Positions 26,507 to 35,045 of a stretch of DNA of 64,000 nucleotides are shown in pieces (within the stretch, counting starts at the first letter, position 1; each line of letters opens with the position of its first letter). Location of the stretch: assembly GCF_003182155.1 (NCBI RefSeq), contig NZ_QGTG01000001.1, positions 664,390 through 728,389 of the forward strand, in the 5' to 3' direction. This DNA is from Chitinophaga sp. S165. Its GTDB lineage: Bacteria > Bacteroidota > Bacteroidia > Chitinophagales > Chitinophagaceae. The notes beneath the pieces were generated by a model. It ran no database searches and was not told the origin of the DNA. It was given only the letters and a program-made list of their open reading frames with translations. The position numbers and the translations under genes were made by a program.

Positions 26507-26752
26507 ATGAAAAAGTTAGGAACACTGATGGCAGCAGCAATGATATTAGCAGGTACCGCCACTTTCGCAGCTACTCCTGCACATACTGCAAAAAAAGCAA
26601 CTGCCAAAACCGTAACTATTTCTGCCAATAAAGCGGCAACATCTAAAGCTGCAACTGTTAACGCTAAACAGCAGGAAAAACCTAAAGCCACTACTACACC
26701 TCAGGCAAAGAAGGCTCATAAGAAACATCATGTGAAGAAAGCGGCTAAATAA
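26507..26752 (+). CDS. Small exported Ala/Lys-rich protein, paralogue 1
   Basis: This 81-residue protein has a clear signal peptide (MKKLGTLMAAAMILAGTATF, cleavage near AATPA) and a mature part made almost only of Ala, Lys, Thr and Pro, ending KKAHKKHHVKKAAK. It is very basic and probably unstructured in the periplasm. A similar protein lies at 29406-29594 on the other side of the hybrid kinase gene. No function is known; histone-like or cell-envelope-binding roles are possibilities only. Confidence 0.7.
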   Translation: MKKLGTLMAAAMILAGTATFAATPAHTAKKATAKTVTISANKAATSKAATVNAKQQEKPKATTTPQAKKAHKKHHVKKAAK

Positions 26753-26915
26753 GCAAATGATCGGCATGGCGTGCGGACCAGCAGGCTACGAACGGACAAT
26801 AAGAGAAGAACAGCATAAGGAACAATGAAAAGGGAAGAACCGGCTGAGCGCACGAAAGGTCATCAAAAGCATGTGAAAAGCAAGCTTGTCTGAGATAAGA
26901 TTTGGGTTTAAAAAC

Positions 26916-26958
26916 GAATGACGGGTGACGAATAGACAGTATTCGTGATTCGTCATTC
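26916..26958. terminator. Imperfect hairpin between small exported gene and hybrid kinase
   Basis: GAATGACG...ACGAATA pairs with TATTCGT...CGTCATTC, with a 4-base internal loop on each side and a 5-base apical loop. There is no T run. It lies 164 bases after the small gene and 52 bases before the kinase start. It covers the alternative GTG start at 26945, one reason to prefer 27011. Confidence 0.4.
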
Positions 26959-27010
26959 TTATATACAGTCAGCTGTAATTCGTAATTTTAAACAAAATAT
27001 TTCCGAGAAC

Positions 27011-29263
27011 ATGCAGCCGAAGCTGATGAAATATTACTTGCTGGGTCTGTTCATTGTAGGACTGGTATTATTTATCGTGCTGCAGTTCAATTCGGCGCAG
27101 AATATACGTAAACTGATCTCCGGCAATGAGAAGCTGCTGGATGAATTGAATGTCAAGAACGAACTCCAGAAACTGCAAACCAGTATAGCCAAAACCGATA
27201 GTAAAGTACGGGGCACATTGATATCGCAGGACACACTGAATATCACCGGTATAGAAGCGGAGGTGGCTCTCATCAAAGCCGACCTCGGAGAGATCAACAA
27301 ACTGGTGATAAACGACAGCACAGCGAAGCTGCTCACACAATTAAACTACCTCGTAGAAGAAAAGAACCAATTCAATATTGCTGTACTTGACACTTTTTAT
27401 GCCCAGGGGAAATGGTCGGCAGAAAGAATGATCAACGCTCAGAAGGGTAAACGTTTGGGAGAGGCCATTAATATCGTACTTCATTCACTTGACAGTTTAC
27501 GGCAGACGGAAGTAAACCGTACTACTCATCTCATAGATACCAGCGGACAAAAAGCATTGAACTGGGGAACGGTCATGCTGTTCTTTGCCTGCCTTTCCAG
27601 TTTGCTGTCATTCCTCTATATCACAAGCCGCATTTACAGGCAGGAACAATTGATAGATGCGCTTGACCATTCGCGGCAGCAGGAAAAGAAGCTAACCATC
27701 GTCAAAGATCAGTTCCTGGCCAATATGAGCCATGAGATCCGGACGCCCATGAATGCCGTACTAGGGTTCACGCACCTGCTGCAACAGCAGCCGCTGAATG
27801 AGAAGTCTAAAGAATACGTGGCCTCCATCCAGCACGCCGGTGAGAACCTGCTGGATATCATCAACGATATCCTGGACATCTCAAAAATAGAATCAGGCAT
27901 GATGCGGCTGGAACCTGTTTCTTTCAGTCTGCACGGGATGCTTCATTCCCTGGAGCTCATGTTCCAGCCAAAGGCGCAGGAGAAAAAACTGGAACTATCA
28001 GTAGTCATAGATACACAGGTACCGGACATTCTTTACGGTGATGTGATGCGGCTGACACAGGTGCTGGTGAACCTCGTCAACAATGCTATCAAATTTACTG
28101 CACAAGGCAAAGTACAGATAAGGGTAAGCCGGGTTACTACAGAACCTGCCAATACATCCGCAGAAAGTGAAGTGAGATTAATGTTCATTGTCAGCGATAC
28201 GGGTATTGGCATCGCTCCTGATAAACTGCCTTCTATTTTCGACCGGTTTAACCAGGCGGAGGCAGACATTACCCGCAAGTTTGGTGGTACAGGACTGGGT
28301 TTAACTATTGTGAGGCAGCTTGTTGAGTTGCAGCATGGTCATATCGTAGTAGAAAGTGAACCAGGGAAAGGCAGCATATTTAAGATCGAATTGCCTTATA
28401 CATTAGGAGAGTTATCGCAGGACAGTGGTGAAAACTATAATTATTCTCCTGATAATTTTGCTCTGCCTCATCAACCTGACGTGCGACTACTGGTTGCGGA
28501 AGACAATAAAATGAACCAGAACCTGTTACGTCATCTGCTGGGTAACCGGCAGCTGCACTATCAGCTGGTGAATAACGGCCAGGAGGCCCTGTACGCCTTA
28601 TCAAGGCAACATTTTGACATGGTACTGATGGACCTTCAGATGCCCGAAATGGATGGTTATACGGCAACGAGAAAGATAAGGGAAGACCTGCAATCTAATA
28701 TTCCGATCATCGCCATGACGGCACATGCCATGTCGGGCGAACGCGAGAAATGCCTGCAAGCGGGTATGAATGAATACATCTCGAAACCCATACGGGAAGC
28801 GGAGCTTTATCATATGATACAGCTCTTTACCGGCAAAAGCGGCACACGGGAATCGTATGCGCATCATAACGGTCATCACAACAACAGCGCCGGCAGCAAT
28901 AACGGCATTCCTACAGAGCCGGACACTCCATTGGTACAGCTTGAATATCTGCAGCAACTATCTATGGGCGACAGGGATTTCGAACAGAATATGTTAAAGC
29001 AGTTCGTTACACAATTGCCGGAAGATCTTTCATTGCTAAGGAAAGCCATTGATGAAGGCGTGGTTACAGACATACGTAGCACTGCTCATAACCTGAAGAC
29101 AACTATTTCATTTGTAGGACTGGAAAGCAGGTTATATCCTATACTGGATGTGCTTGAAAAGCTGGATGATCCGTATGATCCTTATGTTGTAACGGAGCAG
29201 TACAATACGCTCAAGCAGTTGTGCGTTAAGGCTTTACAGGAAACGCTGCAATTGCTTTTATAA
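27011..29263 (+). CDS. Hybrid sensor histidine kinase with receiver and HPt domains
   Basis: I start at MQPKLMKYYLLGLF (27011, 750 residues). A membrane helix (~8-26), a helical periplasmic sensor (~27-180, CHASE3-like in look) and a second helix (~185-205) precede HisKA with His241 in MSHEIRTP. A HATPase follows with NLVNNAIKF, DTGIGIAP and GGTGLGLTI. The receiver has phosphoacceptor D541 in VLMDLQMPEMDG and K in ISKPI. The C-terminal HPt has His693 in AHNLKTT. All four phosphorelay residues are present, so signals can pass H-D-H inside one protein. No output regulator is adjacent, so the final target is elsewhere. It is flanked by the two small basic exported proteins. Confidence 0.93.
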   Translation: MQPKLMKYYLLGLFIVGLVLFIVLQFNSAQNIRKLISGNEKLLDELNVKNELQKLQTSIAKTDSKVRGTLISQDTLNITGIEAEVALIKADLGEINKLVINDSTAKLLTQLNYLVEEKNQFNIAVLDTFYAQGKWSAERMINAQKGKRLGEAINIVLHSLDSLRQTEVNRTTHLIDTSGQKALNWGTVMLFFACLSSLLSFLYITSRIYRQEQLIDALDHSRQQEKKLTIVKDQFLANMSHEIRTPMNAVLGFTHLLQQQPLNEKSKEYVASIQHAGENLLDIINDILDISKIESGMMRLEPVSFSLHGMLHSLELMFQPKAQEKKLELSVVIDTQVPDILYGDVMRLTQVLVNLVNNAIKFTAQGKVQIRVSRVTTEPANTSAESEVRLMFIVSDTGIGIAPDKLPSIFDRFNQAEADITRKFGGTGLGLTIVRQLVELQHGHIVVESEPGKGSIFKIELPYTLGELSQDSGENYNYSPDNFALPHQPDVRLLVAEDNKMNQNLLRHLLGNRQLHYQLVNNGQEALYALSRQHFDMVLMDLQMPEMDGYTATRKIREDLQSNIPIIAMTAHAMSGEREKCLQAGMNEYISKPIREAELYHMIQLFTGKSGTRESYAHHNGHHNNSAGSNNGIPTEPDTPLVQLEYLQQLSMGDRDFEQNMLKQFVTQLPEDLSLLRKAIDEGVVTDIRSTAHNLKTTISFVGLESRLYPILDVLEKLDDPYDPYVVTEQYNTLKQLCVKALQETLQLLL

Positions 29264-29405
29264 CTCGGACTTTCCTTTGGCCTTTTTCGACGATAGTTAT
29301 TCCCTTTTCAACGAAACCGCCAGCATTGCCCTTCTCAGGGGCGTAACTTCACATCGGGAATTGAAACAATTCATCTCCTGATTACTTTACTAAAAATCAC
29401 TAGTC

Positions 29406-29594
29406 ATGAACATCAAGAAAAGCCTTATTGTAGCCGCAGTATTTATGAGTGTAAGCGCTGTTACTTTTGCGCAGACTCCTGCTACTAAACCTGCTAAGAA
29501 AGAGAAAGCAAAAACCGAGAAACCAGCTTCTGACACAGCTAAAGCTCATAGCGGCCACAAGATGCATAAGCCTGCAGCTAAAAAAGGCGCTTAA
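29406..29594 (+). CDS. Small exported Ala/Lys-rich protein, paralogue 2
   Basis: This 62-residue protein has a signal peptide (MNIKKSLIVAAVFMSVSAV, cleaved near TFAQT) and a basic mature part of Thr, Pro, Ala and Lys repeats ending HKMHKPAAKKGA. It resembles the protein at 26507-26752 in signal type, composition and the lysine/histidine tail. It has its own terminator at 29623-29657. Function is unknown. Confidence 0.7.
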   Translation: MNIKKSLIVAAVFMSVSAVTFAQTPATKPAKKEKAKTEKPASDTAKAHSGHKMHKPAAKKGA

Positions 29595-29622
29595 TTTACA
29601 GCTCACCGAAGAAATTTTTTGG

Positions 29623-29657
29623 GGTTGTCCGCTTAACTGCGCGACAGCCTTTTTTTT
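29623..29657 (+). terminator. Terminator after small exported protein
   Basis: GGTTGTC pairs with GACAGCC around a 13-base loop and is followed by a run of eight T. Confidence 0.85.
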
Positions 29658-29716
29658 GTTTAGTTACAGCCTCTGTAAAGGGCATTATAAGCCCCGTTTT
29701 TCCATTTCTCCGGGGT

Positions 29717-30196
29717 CTAATACAAAGTCCTGTCTCCCTTGATCTGCCAGTCTTTAAACACCTTTAAAGCAGCATCAAACGGGAAGGCGATGAATGGGAT
29801 CTTCTTATCGTTATGAGGTACACCAATTTCCTGGTATATAAATGAATCATCAAAATCAATGGCAGCTGCATCTTCTTTTGTGTTGGCAAAATAAACACGC
29901 TGCGGCCTGGCCCAATAAATAGCGCCCAGGCACATGGGACAAGGTTCACAGGAGGTATAGATCTCACAGTCGTGCAACTGAAAGGTACCCAGCTGTGTAC
30001 AGGCATCCCGGATGGCCATTACTTCGGCATGGGCGGTAGGGTCATTATGAGACAATACCTGGTTCCAGCCGCGCCCAACGATCTCCTCTCCTCGCACCAC
30101 TATTGCGCCAAACGGACCGCCTTCCCCGTTCTCCATTCCCTGGCGGGAAAGGTCCACTGCCATCTGCATAAACCGTTTTTCTCTTTCTCCGATCAT
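29717..30196 (-). CDS. guaD: Guanine deaminase (CDA-fold, GuaD type)
   Basis: This 159-residue cytoplasmic deaminase converts guanine to xanthine in purine salvage. Zinc ligands H56 (in TAHAEVMAIR, with proton-shuttling E58), C86 and C89 (in CEPCPMC) are in place. The GAIYWARPQRV segment and the C-terminal FDDSFIYQEI stretch match the Bacillus GuaD type and not TadA, which lacks this tail. Length is as expected (~156). It is a single gene on the minus strand. A different nucleobase deaminase specificity cannot be excluded. Confidence 0.85.
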   Translation of the reverse strand: MIGEREKRFMQMAVDLSRQGMENGEGGPFGAIVVRGEEIVGRGWNQVLSHNDPTAHAEVMAIRDACTQLGTFQLHDCEIYTSCEPCPMCLGAIYWARPQRVYFANTKEDAAAIDFDDSFIYQEIGVPHNDKKIPFIAFPFDAALKVFKDWQIKGDRTLY

Positions 30197-30249
30197 AAAG
30201 TTGCTTTGTTATCAAAAATACGCAAAAATGACGCGTGTCCATTACAGCA

Positions 30250-30280
30250 TAAAAAAACCCGGATAAAGAATTATCCGGGT
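30250..30280 (-). terminator. Terminator of clpB
   Basis: On the minus strand ACCCGGATAA pairs with TTATCCGGGT around a 4-base loop, followed by seven T. It lies 50 bases past the clpB stop. Confidence 0.93.
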
Positions 30281-30329
30281 ATTCGTAACTGTATATCGTC
30301 GTATTTGAATATAAGATCTTGTTATGCGA

Positions 30330-32948
30330 TTATGCATTCACGGTATGATTATTATTCCTCACCACCACTACGCCATCAAAAACGTCTATCAGTACCGGTC
30401 TGCTTTTATCTATGTCCCCTGCCAGGATCTTTTTACTCAGCAGGTTAGTGATTTCTTTCTGTATTAACCTTTTTAGCGGTCTCGCCCCAAACTGCGGGTC
30501 GTAACCCTGGGCGGCCAGGTACTCCAGTGCATAATCAGAGAATTCCAATATCATGCCACTTTGTGCTACGAGGTCCTTCAAATGCTGTAACTGAATGTTA
30601 ATTATTCCCTTAATTTCATTACGGAGTAATGGCTGGAACATAATCACCTCATCTACACGGTTCAGGAACTCAGGTCTGATGGTTTCCTTTAATAGCCCCA
30701 TTACTTCCGCCTTGGTAGCATCCACTATATCCTCACGGTTCTTTTCATCGATCCTTTCGAAATTCTCCTGGATGATCTGGCTCCCCATGTTGCTGGTCAT
30801 AATGATGATGGTATTCTTAAAGTTCACCACACGGCCTTTGTTGTCTGTCAGCCGCCCGTCGTCGAGCACCTGTAACAAAATGTTAAAAGTATCGGGATGC
30901 GCCTTTTCGATCTCGTCCAGCAGCACTACAGAATAAGGTTTACGCCTTACCGCTTCAGTGAGCTGTCCGCCTTCATCGTAACCTACATAACCGGGAGGCG
31001 CGCCTATTAAACGGCTTACCGCATGTTTCTCCTGGTATTCGCTCATGTCGATGCGCGTCATCATGGAATCGTCGTCAAACAGGTATTCTGCCAGTGCTTT
31101 CGCCAGTTCGGTCTTACCGACACCGGTGGTACCCAGGAATATGAAGGAACCGATAGGACGTTTAGGGTCCTGTAAACCGGCCCGGCTTCTCCGGATGGCG
31201 TCAGATACTGCGATGATCGCTTCTTCCTGTCCTACTACCCTTCTATGCAGCTCTTCTTCGAGGTGGAGCAGTTTATCCCTTTCGCTCTGTAACATTCTTG
31301 ACACCGGGATGCCGGTAGCTTTGGCCACGTTTTCCGCAATGTCTTCCGCATCAACTTCTTCCTTCAGCAAGCGTTTGTGATCCGAAGATATTTCGTTCAG
31401 TTCAGCTGTGTACTGAGCTACCAATTCTTCCTGTTCTTTCACTTTTCCGTAGCGGATCTCTGCCACCCTGCCATATTCACCATTACGTTCTGCCTGCTCT
31501 GCTTCGAGTTTTAAGTTTTCGATGCTGGATTTGGCATTCTGTAACTTGTCTACTATTTCCTTCTCTTCCTGCCATTTTGCTTTGAATGTGCTGCGTTGTT
31601 CTCCCAGTCTGCTTATTTCCTCATTCAGCTCACGCAGTTTATTTTCATCGTTCTCACGTTTGATAGCTTCTCTTTCAATTTCCAGCTGTCTGATACGGCG
31701 TTCCAGTTCATCCAGTTCTTCCGGCATGGAGTTCATTTCCAGGCGGAGTTTAGCTGCGCTTTCATCTATCAGGTCAATCGCCTTATCGGGCAGGAAACGA
31801 TCGGTAATGTAGCGGTTTGACAATTCTACCGCTGCAATGATCGCTTCGTCTTTTATCAGTACATGGTGATGGCTTTCGTAACGTTCTTTCAGACCGCGGA
31901 GGATAGAAATTGCGTCTTCCACACTTGGCTCGTCTACCATTACTTTCTGGAAACGGCGTTCCAGGGCTTTATCTTTCTCGAAATATTTCTGATATTCATT
32001 CAGGGTGGTAGCACCTATTGCACGGAGCTCACCACGTGCCAGAGCCGGCTTAAGAATATTCGCAGCGTCCATTGCCCCTTCCATAGCGCCTGCACCAACG
32101 AGGGTATGGATCTCATCTATGAAAAGGATCAGTTGTCCGTCGCTTTCAGTCACTTCCTTGATCACCGCTTTCAGCCTTTCTTCGAATTCACCTCTATACT
32201 TTGCACCTGCCATTAATGCACCCATGTCGAGAGCATAAATAGTCTTGGACCGGAGGTCTTCAGGAACGTCCCCGTTGATGATACGGTGGGCCAATCCTTC
32301 CACTATCGCGGTTTTACCTACACCAGGTTCACCTACCAGGATAGGGTTGTTTTTTGAACGGCGGGAAAGGATATGGAGTGTTCTGCGGATCTCTTCATCA
32401 CGGCCGATAACAGGGTCCAGTTTACCGGCCCTTGCCAGTTCGTTGAGGTTCTTTGCGTACTTCTGGAGGGAATTATACTGGGTATCGGCAGTTTGTGAAT
32501 TTACCGTACTACCCTTGCGAAGGTCCTTTATGGCAGCCTTCAATCCTTTCTCTGTCAGTCCTGCATCTTTGAGCAGTTTGGCAGTATCGTCACTGCCACC
32601 GAGTAAACCGAGCAACAGGTGTTCTACACTGACAAATTCATCTTTAAATTCCTTGATGCTCGCGCCAGCTCTCAGCATAGCATTGTTAGCATCACGGCTT
32701 AATACCTGTCCGCCTTCTCCACCGGATACGCGGGCATATTTTTTTATCTGTTCTTCCAGTCTGGTTGACAGGAAATTAGTATTTACGTTGTTCTTTTTCA
32801 GCAGGTAATCAATTGCACTCTCCTGGTCGTCCAGCAGCGCTTTCAGCAGATGTCCCGTCTCAATGGCCTGTTGCTGTCCATTAAAGGCAAGTTGCTGTGC
32901 CTGTTGCAAGATCTCCTGCGATTTAATTGTGAAGTTATTTAGATTCAT
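30330..32948 (-). CDS. clpB: ATP-dependent disaggregase ClpB
   Basis: This 872-residue Hsp100 chaperone is full length. An N domain (1-~145) is followed by NBD1 with Walker A GEPGVGKT and Walker [11 protein letters not shown]. The M-domain coiled coil (~400-530, with [17 protein letters not shown]) distinguishes ClpB from ClpA and ClpC. NBD2 has GTTGVGKTE and [12 protein letters not shown], with FLNRVDE and a FGARPLKR C-terminal sensor 2. It has no ClpP-binding loop that I can see. With DnaK it pulls proteins out of aggregates in the cytoplasm. Its leader contains two CCGGTACCGG palindromes (33050-33095). Confidence 0.97.
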   Translation of the reverse strand: MNLNNFTIKSQEILQQAQQLAFNGQQQAIETGHLLKALLDDQESAIDYLLKKNNVNTNFLSTRLEEQIKKYARVSGGEGGQVLSRDANNAMLRAGASIKEFKDEFVSVEHLLLGLLGGSDDTAKLLKDAGLTEKGLKAAIKDLRKGSTVNSQTADTQYNSLQKYAKNLNELARAGKLDPVIGRDEEIRRTLHILSRRSKNNPILVGEPGVGKTAIVEGLAHRIINGDVPEDLRSKTIYALDMGALMAGAKYRGEFEERLKAVIKEVTESDGQLILFIDEIHTLVGAGAMEGAMDAANILKPALARGELRAIGATTLNEYQKYFEKDKALERRFQKVMVDEPSVEDAISILRGLKERYESHHHVLIKDEAIIAAVELSNRYITDRFLPDKAIDLIDESAAKLRLEMNSMPEELDELERRIRQLEIEREAIKRENDENKLRELNEEISRLGEQRSTFKAKWQEEKEIVDKLQNAKSSIENLKLEAEQAERNGEYGRVAEIRYGKVKEQEELVAQYTAELNEISSDHKRLLKEEVDAEDIAENVAKATGIPVSRMLQSERDKLLHLEEELHRRVVGQEEAIIAVSDAIRRSRAGLQDPKRPIGSFIFLGTTGVGKTELAKALAEYLFDDDSMMTRIDMSEYQEKHAVSRLIGAPPGYVGYDEGGQLTEAVRRKPYSVVLLDEIEKAHPDTFNILLQVLDDGRLTDNKGRVVNFKNTIIIMTSNMGSQIIQENFERIDEKNREDIVDATKAEVMGLLKETIRPEFLNRVDEVIMFQPLLRNEIKGIINIQLQHLKDLVAQSGMILEFSDYALEYLAAQGYDPQFGARPLKRLIQKEITNLLSKKILAGDIDKSRPVLIDVFDGVVVVRNNNHTVNA

Positions 32949-33049
32949 AACAGCTTAGTTTTCTCCTTTTTTGACGTCTTTTCAAACGACTTATAGAGAA
33001 CAACAAAACCTGATCCAAGGTTAACAAAGGGGGCATTTTGGCAGAAATG

Positions 33050-33095
33050 CCGGTACCGGACTGCTCTTTTTACAGCATTTCCGGTACCGGACTGC
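33050..33095. repeat. Two direct copies of CCGGTACCGGACTGC upstream of clpB
   Basis: Copies at 33050-33064 and 33081-33095 are spaced 31 bases apart, about three helical turns. Each contains the perfect 10-bp palindrome CCGGTACCGG. They lie 100-150 bases upstream of the clpB start and just after the stop of the upstream gene. A regulatory site or a small repeat is possible. Confidence 0.6.
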
Positions 33096-33111
33096 AATTA
33101 TTTCACTTATT

Positions 33112-35043
33112 TCATTTTTTGACGAGGACCAATCTGGCTCTATCGGCTTTATACATGCCATTATAGAACTTCTCCAGCTCCGGATATGCGGAAGCGGGAA
33201 AGGAACCTCCGTTATGGTCTATAGAGCGGGTATAGGTAACGACATTACCTTCTACGGTCACTTTAGAGGTATAGGTACCGAACATGCTCTTCAGACTCAC
33301 CGGCTGGGGTACCATTTCAGGTGTGTATCCGTCGGGAATGGTGATCTTTACGGTATCGACATCACGGTAAACGTCATCAAGATAGATGTCCGATTTACGG
33401 GCTGTATCTGCAGAGAGGCGCCTGCCTGTTTTGGTGAGCAGATTTGGCTCCAGGAACATACGTTTACCCGTTACAGAGGCATAGTTATGTGCCGAGATCT
33501 CCAACTGTTCGTCGATAGCTGGAAGACTTTCTTTCATCTCCTTACACTCATACCGGTTCACATCATAACTGGAGAAATAACCGGCCATCTTCTGACGTTC
33601 AAGGATCTTCTCTTTCGTCAGCATATTGATGCGGGCATGTAAGTCATCCTGCTGAAGACCGGTATAGTGTGTATTCACCTTAATGACCATATCACCTGTT
33701 TCTCCGATGGTGGCGTTGATCTGGCGGATCTGTTGATTTTGTACCATAGTATATACCGGCGTACGGACCAGTTTTCCTCCATTTTCGTCAATCAGCAGTA
33801 CGGGCCTGTCCGTCGTAAAACTACCCAGGTAGCCGCCTGCATTGATATTGCTGGTACATTCCAGCCAGGTGCTGTCTTTCGTACCGGGTACGCACACGAT
33901 TACGTGATTAAAACGATTGGAAGGAAAACCGGCATCTGTCACATCCTTGTTCTCGTCGCCGGCATAAACCAGCACACAGGAAGCTTTAATACCTGCTTCT
34001 TTCAGGAGGGCGCACATATAGTTGGAAAGCGCTTTACAGTCGCCATACCCTTTGGTGGCCACATAGTTCGCATCAAAGGTTTGCCATCCGCCAATGCCCA
34101 ACTGGATACTGACATACCTGGTATGTTGCTGCAGATACTTATACAGCTTTGAGATCTTTTCTTCGCGGGGCAAGCCATCTGTTAACTGATGCACTGTTTG
34201 TTTAACGGCATCAGGTAACTGGTCACGTCCCTGGTTCAATGCGTACATGAAACGTCCGAACTCCTCCCAAGTGTTCATAGAACCTTTGTACTGCTGCATT
34301 TCAAAATTTGCAGGCGCCAGCATAACGGTGGTGGTACGTTTATACCAACGTGGCGCATATGGCTCTTCTGACACTGCCGACAGGTTCTTTACCTCCCAGG
34401 TATAAACGCTGTTACTACCATCTTTGGTGATAACCGGCTCGCCCTGATAGTTCAGATTACGATAACGGAGTACATAGTCTTTCGGAGCCGTCACCGTCAT
34501 TTTGCTCTGCTGAACGGAAAACGCGGCTGCTTCCTGGGGCACCCAAAATGGCAGATAGAAAGAGTGGTTATATTTTACCTCGATCTCATACTCTACTGTA
34601 TGCGGATAGACATTATAATAAAACGCATGTTCCTTATAGCGGTCGTCTGTCATGAGTGATTCGCCACCTACGCCGCTTTTGTCCTGTATATCACTTTGCT
34701 TCAGCTTTTTGATAGGAAGACCGAGTGCATCGTACAGGGTGCCTTTAATAGAACGGACGTCACGGAGCTTGTCATACCATTCTACTACACGCGCGTATCT
34801 TTCTCCTTCTGCATCCATTACGGTTAGCACGTAATGCGTTGTTATGCGCACATCTCCCGGATCGTTGATCTTTACACTTACTTCTTCCAGCCGTTTCACT
34901 ACGTGCGCATTGCTCTTTAGTGAATCGGGGATCATAAATGCGGGATAGATCGGATCGCCGGCAAATACGGGCGTCATAAATAAAAGGAAACCTATACAGC
35001 AGCAAATGCTGTATAGGAATTTCTTTGTGTTACAGGTCAACAT
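33112..35043 (-). CDS. DUF3857 and transglutaminase-like protein (second of a pair)
   Basis: This 643-residue exported protein has a signal peptide ending TPVFAGD. A DUF3857 domain (~55-240, with AFYYNVYPHTVEYEIEVKYN) is followed by a transglutaminase-like core. The likely catalytic Cys lies in KGYGDCKALSNYMCALLKEA and the His in NRFNHVIVCV, with an Asp-type partner after it (STWLECTS). A C-terminal strand-rich domain follows. Such proteins are common in Bacteroidota, and the substrate is unknown. It starts 2 bases after the stop of the upstream paralogue, so both are co-translated. Confidence 0.85.
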   Translation of the reverse strand: MLTCNTKKFLYSICCCIGFLLFMTPVFAGDPIYPAFMIPDSLKSNAHVVKRLEEVSVKINDPGDVRITTHYVLTVMDAEGERYARVVEWYDKLRDVRSIKGTLYDALGLPIKKLKQSDIQDKSGVGGESLMTDDRYKEHAFYYNVYPHTVEYEIEVKYNHSFYLPFWVPQEAAAFSVQQSKMTVTAPKDYVLRYRNLNYQGEPVITKDGSNSVYTWEVKNLSAVSEEPYAPRWYKRTTTVMLAPANFEMQQYKGSMNTWEEFGRFMYALNQGRDQLPDAVKQTVHQLTDGLPREEKISKLYKYLQQHTRYVSIQLGIGGWQTFDANYVATKGYGDCKALSNYMCALLKEAGIKASCVLVYAGDENKDVTDAGFPSNRFNHVIVCVPGTKDSTWLECTSNINAGGYLGSFTTDRPVLLIDENGGKLVRTPVYTMVQNQQIRQINATIGETGDMVIKVNTHYTGLQQDDLHARINMLTKEKILERQKMAGYFSSYDVNRYECKEMKESLPAIDEQLEISAHNYASVTGKRMFLEPNLLTKTGRRLSADTARKSDIYLDDVYRDVDTVKITIPDGYTPEMVPQPVSLKSMFGTYTSKVTVEGNVVTYTRSIDHNGGSFPASAYPELEKFYNGMYKADRARLVLVKK

Positions 35044-35045
35044 GA

